Positions 21,427 through 25,310 of a stretch of 25,310 nucleotides of DNA are shown in pieces (within the stretch, counting starts at the first letter, position 1; each line of letters starts with the position of its first letter). The notes below the pieces were generated by a model. That model had not been told where the DNA came from. It did no database searches and saw only the letters and a program-made list of their open reading frames with translations. The position numbers and the translations under genes were made by a program. This DNA comes from a virus. The DNA is taken from IMG/VR virus record IMGVR_UViG_3300017763_000168, positions 1 to 25,310 of that record. The stretch is one strand, 5' to 3'.

Positions 21427-22557
21427 ATGACAGTTTTTAATACGAGTGATCATAGTACAATGAAACAACCAATGTTCTTCGGTGCTCCACTTGGAGTTCA
21501 AAGATATGATTCCTATAAGTATCCTGTCTTTGACAGGTTAACGACTCAGCAGTTGGGATATTTCTGGAGACCAGAAGAGGTCTCTCTACAGAAGGATCGG
21601 GGCGATTATCAACTACTTCGTCCAGAACAAAAGCATATCTATACTTCTAATCTGAAGTACCAGATCATGCTTGATTCTATTCAAGGTCGTGGTCCTGGTA
21701 TGGCATTCAGCCCGTACTGTTCTCTTCCTGAACTAGAAGCATGTATGAATGCTTGGCAGTTTATGGAGATGATTCACAGTAGGTCCTATACTTACATTAT
21801 TAAAAATGTTTATAGTGATCCTTCAGAGATCTTTGACACTATCATTCATGATGAAAGGATTCTAGAAAGGGCTAGATCAATCACACATGCTTATGATGAG
21901 TTCATCAATGCTGCCCAACAGTATGGTAATACTGATGATTGGGTTCATGCTCAAGAAGGTGCAGGAACCTTTAGAAGTAATAGATACGAATTAAAGAGAA
22001 AACTATTTCGCGCTGTCGCCAATGTCAATATTCTCGAAGGCATCAGGTTTTATGTCTCGTTCGCTTGCTCGTTTGCGTTTGGTGAACTCAAGCTTATGGA
22101 AGGATCCGCTAAAATTATCTCTCTCATCGCAAGAGACGAAAACCTCCATCTTGTCATTACTCAAAACATCCTCAACAACTGGAAGAAAGGCGATGACCCA
22201 GACATGCAACAGATTGCTAAAGAGGAACAATCGTGGCTGATTGATACCTTTAAGGAAGCTGTTGGACAAGAGAAGCAATGGGCAGAGTATCTGTTCAAAG
22301 ACGGATCTATGATTGGTCTGAATGAGAAACTTTTGTCTCAGTATGTTGAGTGGGTAGCTAACCGTCGTATGAAAGCGATTGGTCTTGATCCTATCTATGA
22401 TATTGCTGCTAAGAATAACCCACTGCCTTGGACTACTCATTGGACATCCTCTAAGGGTCTTCAGGTAGCACCTCAGGAGACAGAGGTTGAGTCTTATATC
22501 GTTGGTGGTATCAAGCAGGATGTGAAGAAAGATACCTTTGCTGGATTCCAACTATAA
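21427..22557 (+). CDS. nrdB: Ribonucleotide reductase, class Ia beta subunit
   Basis: A 376-residue diiron tyrosyl-radical subunit. The ferritin-like iron site is visible: LLDSIQGR (Asp), EMIHSRSYTY with E114, H117 and radical Y121, EGIRFYVSF (Glu) and IARDENLHL (Glu, His). The C-terminal DTFAGFQL is the NrdA-binding tail. I prefer ATG 21427 (MTVFNTS...) because T4 NrdB starts MSTVFNT; ATG 21403 and GTG 21367 are upstream in frame, and none has a good Shine-Dalgarno. The TAA stop is inside a perfect TATAAATA box. Confidence 0.96.
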   Translation: MTVFNTSDHSTMKQPMFFGAPLGVQRYDSYKYPVFDRLTTQQLGYFWRPEEVSLQKDRGDYQLLRPEQKHIYTSNLKYQIMLDSIQGRGPGMAFSPYCSLPELEACMNAWQFMEMIHSRSYTYIIKNVYSDPSEIFDTIIHDERILERARSITHAYDEFINAAQQYGNTDDWVHAQEGAGTFRSNRYELKRKLFRAVANVNILEGIRFYVSFACSFAFGELKLMEGSAKIISLIARDENLHLVITQNILNNWKKGDDPDMQQIAKEEQSWLIDTFKEAVGQEKQWAEYLFKDGSMIGLNEKLLSQYVEWVANRRMKAIGLDPIYDIAAKNNPLPWTTHWTSSKGLQVAPQETEVESYIVGGIKQDVKKDTFAGFQL

Positions 22558-22560
22558 ATA
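22553..22560 (+). promoter_or_regulatory. Late-promoter box TATAAATA overlapping the nrdB stop
   Basis: A perfect TATAAATA contains the nrdB stop (22555-22557). A transcript from here (start near 22566) would reach a terminator at 22578-22615, making an RNA of about 50 bases. Activity is inferred. Confidence 0.5.
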
Positions 22561-22577
22561 AAGTATATCGTCGCCGC

Positions 22578-22615
22578 AGAGGGTCCTGGTCACAGTCAGG
22601 TAACCCTCTTTTTTT
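22578..22615 (+). terminator. Rho-independent terminator after nrdB
   Basis: AGAGGGT (22578-22584) pairs with ACCCTCT (22603-22609). CCTG/CAGG (22585-22588 / 22597-22600) extends the stem past a two-base bulge, and seven T residues follow (22609-22615). Confidence 0.88.
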
Positions 22616-22620
22616 ATGCT

Positions 22621-22628
22621 TATAAATA
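22621..22628 (+). promoter_or_regulatory. Late promoter box TATAAATA
   Basis: A perfect TATAAATA directly after the nrdB terminator, 26 bases before ATG 22655; predicted start near 22634. It should drive the low-complexity head-type gene. Confidence 0.75.
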
Positions 22629-22654
22629 ATTCTACTGGAATATGTTGAAGAGAA

Positions 22655-24529
22655 ATGCTTTCCTCTGATCTTAACAAACTTGCGGACTCTTATGCTCAGA
22701 TTGTTTCTGAGGCAATTGATCCAAAAGGTGCAGCTCGTATGGATGCCTCTAAGGGCAAAAAGAAAGAGACACAAGACGAAATTGATAAGCGTCTAATGTT
22801 AGGTAAGTATTCTCCTGGCAGTAAGAAGAAGAAAACTGATAAGTGTACATCTGAGTCCTTCTATCTGAAGAGACTACAGGCTATGAATCCTGTATTTGCT
22901 GAACAGTACTTTGCTATTGCAGAGGTTCTGGTCGAAGATGGATATGAGAACTCTAGACTTATTGATAATATTGTAGAAGCATTTCCTCCTGAGGTGGTTG
23001 GGTATGAGTTTCGTGCTGCATTAAAGGCAGTTAACCCTAGGATCAATGAGAATCTTGACATTGCAGAGAAGCGGCAGGCAAGAGCTATCATTGTAGAATT
23101 TAATTTGATGAAGAAACTTGGTGATGCAAAACGCGCTTTATTTCCTGATGCAGCTAATTCTAACAATCCAAATGTAAGATCTGGAGTTCAGACTAGACAA
23201 TCTGCTTCCAATCTTTTTGGTCCCCCCAAGAATACACCAACCAAACCTGCTACTCCTCCTTCATCAACATTAGCTTCTCAGCAACCATCAAGCAGTCGTC
23301 CTCCATCTCCTCCAAAGAACCAAGGAACTGGTGAGCGTTCTGCTGCAGCAAATGTTGCCAAGCAACAGGCAGCAAAACTTGCTAATCAAAATAAATCTTC
23401 TACCCCTAGTCCTTCACCTAAACCTACACCTACACCTACACCTACACCTACACCTAAAGCAAAACCTACTGGTCCTATCACAAGTAGAGCAGCTATTGCT
23501 GGTGGTAGTAAGGAAGGTCAAGGTCCTAAGTCTGCTGCTAGCACCTACACTGGTGCCAATGATAAGACAAAGGTAGGTCGTTATAAAACCCTTGCACAAC
23601 ATCGTGCTGCTGTTGCTGCTAATAAGAAGTCAATGTCTGAGGGTAGTGTCTTTGAAAGTTTGAAGAAAGCCCGCGAGAATGTTGGTGCTTCTACCTGTTG
23701 GGATGGTTACAAGGCAAAGGGTACAAAGAAAAAGGGCGGTAAGGATGTACCTAACTGTGTAAAGGAAGAGGATCTCTTGGAAGCACCATATGGTGTATCA
23801 CCTAATAAAGATCCTATGGTTCCCAAGAGTCATAATGAGCGTATGAGAGAAGTTGGTGATAGAGTCAAAAAGCAAGGTGTTTTTCTACCCCCCTATATTG
23901 GTCCAGAACCAAAAAGAGTAAAAGCTAAACCAACCACTCAAACGGCTGGTTACGAGCCAGAAGGTGAGATGGTTGATGAAGGTTCTATCGGTGATAGAAC
24001 ACGAAAAGTTGTCGGTGATCAAAGACAAGGTGTTCATGGCGATGATGATGCAATCAGAAGAGACACTAATTCAATTAAAAATAATTTACTTAAGATGAGA
24101 CCTTATGGTGCAAAAGGATTCCCAGCCACAGTCAACTCTAGTAAAGATAAGAAGACCACTCAGGTAGCACACTTTGAACCAGAAGGTAAATTGTTAGAAG
24201 GTATTAGGGATAATGATCCTGAAAAGGGTACTAAGGAGAGAAAGGCCCGCCTTGAGAAGAAGCGTGGGATGAAGGTGGATGACCATCCTGAGTATCTTGA
24301 GACTAATATGAAGAAGCGTCAGGAAAATAACGAGAAGGCTCGTAAGGATATGGATAAAGTGAAGGGTCAGAAGAATCCTCACTTTGAAGATGTTAGTCAC
24401 TATGATGTAATCCTTGCTTTTCTTAGTGAGAACAACCTCATTGAGAGTGTAGATGAAGCAGAAGAGATCATGATGCAACTCACTGGTGCTCAGATTGTTG
24501 AGATCATTGATGAATTCATGAACAACTGA
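22655..24529 (+). CDS. Large low-complexity head-type protein with repeated modules
   Basis: A 624-residue, largely disordered basic protein driven by a perfect late box. Its order is: an N-terminal helix (DLNKLADSYAQIVSEA), a Lys-rich segment, a helical domain (residues 68-165), a Pro/Ser/Thr/Ala-rich linker with a Pro-Thr repeat near 255-270, the module CWDGYKAKGTKKKGGK...PNC (348-368) that I recall from many cyanophage proteins, paired GYEPEGEMVDEG (~434) and HFEPEGKLLEG (~506) motifs, and a C-terminal helical domain (HYDVILAFLSENNLIES to the end). LLE|A (374-377) and LLE|G (513-516) fit prohead-protease sites. A packaged or prohead-core role is inference. GAAGAGA at 22647-22653 is too close to the ATG to be a clear ribosome site. 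Confidence 0.8.
   Translation: MLSSDLNKLADSYAQIVSEAIDPKGAARMDASKGKKKETQDEIDKRLMLGKYSPGSKKKKTDKCTSESFYLKRLQAMNPVFAEQYFAIAEVLVEDGYENSRLIDNIVEAFPPEVVGYEFRAALKAVNPRINENLDIAEKRQARAIIVEFNLMKKLGDAKRALFPDAANSNNPNVRSGVQTRQSASNLFGPPKNTPTKPATPPSSTLASQQPSSSRPPSPPKNQGTGERSAAANVAKQQAAKLANQNKSSTPSPSPKPTPTPTPTPTPKAKPTGPITSRAAIAGGSKEGQGPKSAASTYTGANDKTKVGRYKTLAQHRAAVAANKKSMSEGSVFESLKKARENVGASTCWDGYKAKGTKKKGGKDVPNCVKEEDLLEAPYGVSPNKDPMVPKSHNERMREVGDRVKKQGVFLPPYIGPEPKRVKAKPTTQTAGYEPEGEMVDEGSIGDRTRKVVGDQRQGVHGDDDAIRRDTNSIKNNLLKMRPYGAKGFPATVNSSKDKKTTQVAHFEPEGKLLEGIRDNDPEKGTKERKARLEKKRGMKVDDHPEYLETNMKKRQENNEKARKDMDKVKGQKNPHFEDVSHYDVILAFLSENNLIESVDEAEEIMMQLTGAQIVEIIDEFMNN
23423..23452 (+). repeat. Hexanucleotide tandem repeat encoding Pro-Thr
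   Basis: Five perfect CCTACA units, flanked on each side by a degenerate CCTAAA unit (23417-23422 and 23453-23458). They encode Pro-Thr pairs with Pro-Lys at the ends, in the linker of the 624-residue protein. The unit is a multiple of three, so copy changes keep the frame. Confidence 0.95.
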
Positions 24530-24532
24530 GAC

Positions 24533-24540
24533 TATATAAT
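24533..24540 (+). promoter_or_regulatory. AT-rich box TATATAAT upstream of the GIY-YIG gene
   Basis: TATATAAT, containing TATAAT at 24535-24540, lies in the 27-base gap before ATG 24557. It could be an early -10 or a weak late box; no clear -35 is seen. TTTAAATA (24545-24552) also resembles the late box but is very close to the start. Confidence 0.35.
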
Positions 24541-24556
24541 GTAGTTTAAATATATC

Positions 24557-25003
24557 ATGGTTGATTATGAAAACCCCTGGATTTTTGAAGGACAACCTTT
24601 TTTATCTGAGAACATTGGTGAGTTTGTCGGTTTTGTCTACCGGATTACTAATCTTAAATCAGGTAGACAATACATCGGTAGGAAATACTTTTACCAACTA
24701 CGAAAGCCTAGAGGTGGAGGTAGGAGAGTTAAAAGTGAGAGCGACTGGAAAAGATACTACGGAAGTTCTGACGAACTTAATCAGGACCGCCGTGGACTTG
24801 GAAATAGTTCCTTCAGACGAGAAATACTTTCGTTACAATTAACAAAGGGAAAAGTTAACTACGAAGAAACCAAACAATTATTTGTTCATTCTGTCCTAAC
24901 AGAATCTCTTGACAACGGCGACCCCAAGTATTACAATAGTAATATCTTGGGTCGATATTATAAAAAAGATTATTATGATTATAAGATATGGAGTACTGAC
25001 TGA
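24557..25003 (+). CDS. GIY-YIG family endonuclease
   Basis: A 148-residue protein whose N-terminus fits the GIY-YIG nuclease core: GFVYRITNLKSGRQYIGRK at residues 25-43, where FVY and YIG are the two signature strands. The downstream segment WKRYYGSSDEL resembles the phage family (W...YYGSS..L). It is short, without an obvious separate DNA-binding domain, so it may be a minimal nuclease. It is not inserted inside a gene or intron here. Related single-domain proteins are found in T4-like cyanophages. Function in DNA processing or homing is open. Its end overlaps the next gene by 29 bases. Confidence 0.8.
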   Translation: MVDYENPWIFEGQPFLSENIGEFVGFVYRITNLKSGRQYIGRKYFYQLRKPRGGGRRVKSESDWKRYYGSSDELNQDRRGLGNSSFRREILSLQLTKGKVNYEETKQLFVHSVLTESLDNGDPKYYNSNILGRYYKKDYYDYKIWSTD

Positions 25004-25310
25004 AGAAGTTTTACTTAACTGTGAAAATTTTCTTGAGAATTCTTTAGGAGAAAATGTTTGGTCTGTTAGTGAGTTATTTTGGGATGACTCTTTGAAGGTT
25101 GGTGTGACAGGAAATGTCACCATGACTAACTTACCTGCAGAACTTAGACATTCTGTGCTAAGATGTATAGATCCATATGTTCTGCCATATGCTGAAGCTG
25201 AGGTACAACTTTATGTTTGGCATAAAAATTCTGGCATATCTATGCATGACGATAACGGTCGGTATGGGTGTACTATATACTTAAACCGAGAGTGGGATAT
25301 CAATTGGGGA
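24975..25310 (+). CDS. 2OG-Fe(II) oxygenase, 3' end outside the window
   Basis: The frame from ATG 24975 stays open for 112 codons to the window end. It contains AEVQLYVWHKNSGISMHDDNGRYGCTIYLNREWDINWGG in order; the HDD (first His and Asp metal ligands) and the YGCTIYLN strand are typical of prolyl-4-hydroxylase-like phage oxygenases, where WGG(L) normally follows. The distal His and the Arg for 2-oxoglutarate should lie beyond the window. The start overlaps the nuclease gene by 29 bases and lacks a clear ribosome site, so the true start could differ. Confidence 0.8.
   Translation, partial: MIIRYGVLTEEVLLNCENFLENSLGENVWSVSELFWDDSLKVGVTGNVTMTNLPAELRHSVLRCIDPYVLPYAEAEVQLYVWHKNSGISMHDDNGRYGCTIYLNREWDINWG

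Noticed and set aside
22003-22551. 182-codon minus-strand ORF opposite nrdB
   Set aside because: The nrdB frame carries all conserved active-site residues; the opposite frame shows no recognisable protein pattern.
23417-23458. Tandem repeat as a CRISPR array or replication iteron
   Set aside because: The unit is six bases, has no spacers, and stays in frame in a coding linker.
1-25310. tRNA genes, integrase or attachment sites, introns or inteins
   Set aside because: No cloverleaf-like sequence or integrase motif was seen, and gp43, NrdA, NrdB and UvsX are all uninterrupted; a dedicated tRNA scan was not possible.

Overview
This window looks like part of the genome of a T4-like marine myovirus, of the kind that infects marine picocyanobacteria (Synechococcus/Prochlorococcus) or a close relative among other oceanic T4-like phages. 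The evidence is a set of T4 core replication proteins on one strand (gp62, RegA, gp43, UvsX, gp41, gp61, NrdA, NrdB). These sit with genes typical of cyanomyoviruses: Hsp20, MazG, a NodU-type carbamoyltransferase, 2OG-Fe(II) oxygenases, a nucleotidyltransferase, and disordered lysine-rich head-type proteins. The DNA is AT-rich, genes overlap by 1-20 bases, and several TATAAATA late-promoter boxes are present. No photosynthesis gene, tRNA, integrase or CRISPR array is visible. Every supported gene is on the + strand and no gene-free gap reaches 300 bases.

Layout. (1) 26-3799: a tightly coupled run of an internally deleted Dam methylase, a carbamoyltransferase, clamp-loader small subunit gp62, an arginase-fold (UPF0489-like) protein and RegA. 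(2) 3800-4004: an intergenic control region with two terminator-like hairpins, two late-promoter boxes and a UUCG-capped leader hairpin, followed by Hsp20 (4005-4439). (3) 4440-10130: terminator, putative early -10 box, two small proteins that look like tandem paralogues, then DNA polymerase gp43, a 55-residue protein, UvsX and helicase gp41. (4) 10123-12122: a DUF6445-like dioxygenase, a MazG with a proline-rich N-terminal extension and three very small coupled ORFs. (5) 12138-18152: a late-type block with a 444-residue unknown, a 2OG oxygenase, a nucleotidyltransferase carrying a T4-style capsid-targeting N-terminus, lysine-rich disordered proteins, a beta-rich putative virion protein and a coiled-coil membrane protein. 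(6) 18133-22557: primase gp61 and the class Ia ribonucleotide reductase NrdA/NrdB. (7) 22558-25310: terminator flanked by two late boxes, a 624-residue low-complexity head-type protein, a GIY-YIG nuclease and a third 2OG oxygenase cut by the window end.

Functionally, the window combines replication fork proteins (polymerase, helicase, primase, recombinase, clamp-loader subunit), dNTP supply (NrdAB) and nucleotide-pool or alarmone control (MazG), with RegA as translational repressor. Late-promoter-driven genes probably encode head or internal proteins. The points I rate most worth checking are the capsid-targeting signal on the nucleotidyltransferase, the repeated arrangement of late boxes nested in stop codons at regA and nrdB, the 5'-terminal UUCG hairpin of hsp20, the Dam gene lacking its SAM-binding core, and the tandem small paralogues upstream of gp43. 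Product names come from recognising motifs by eye, without database searches.
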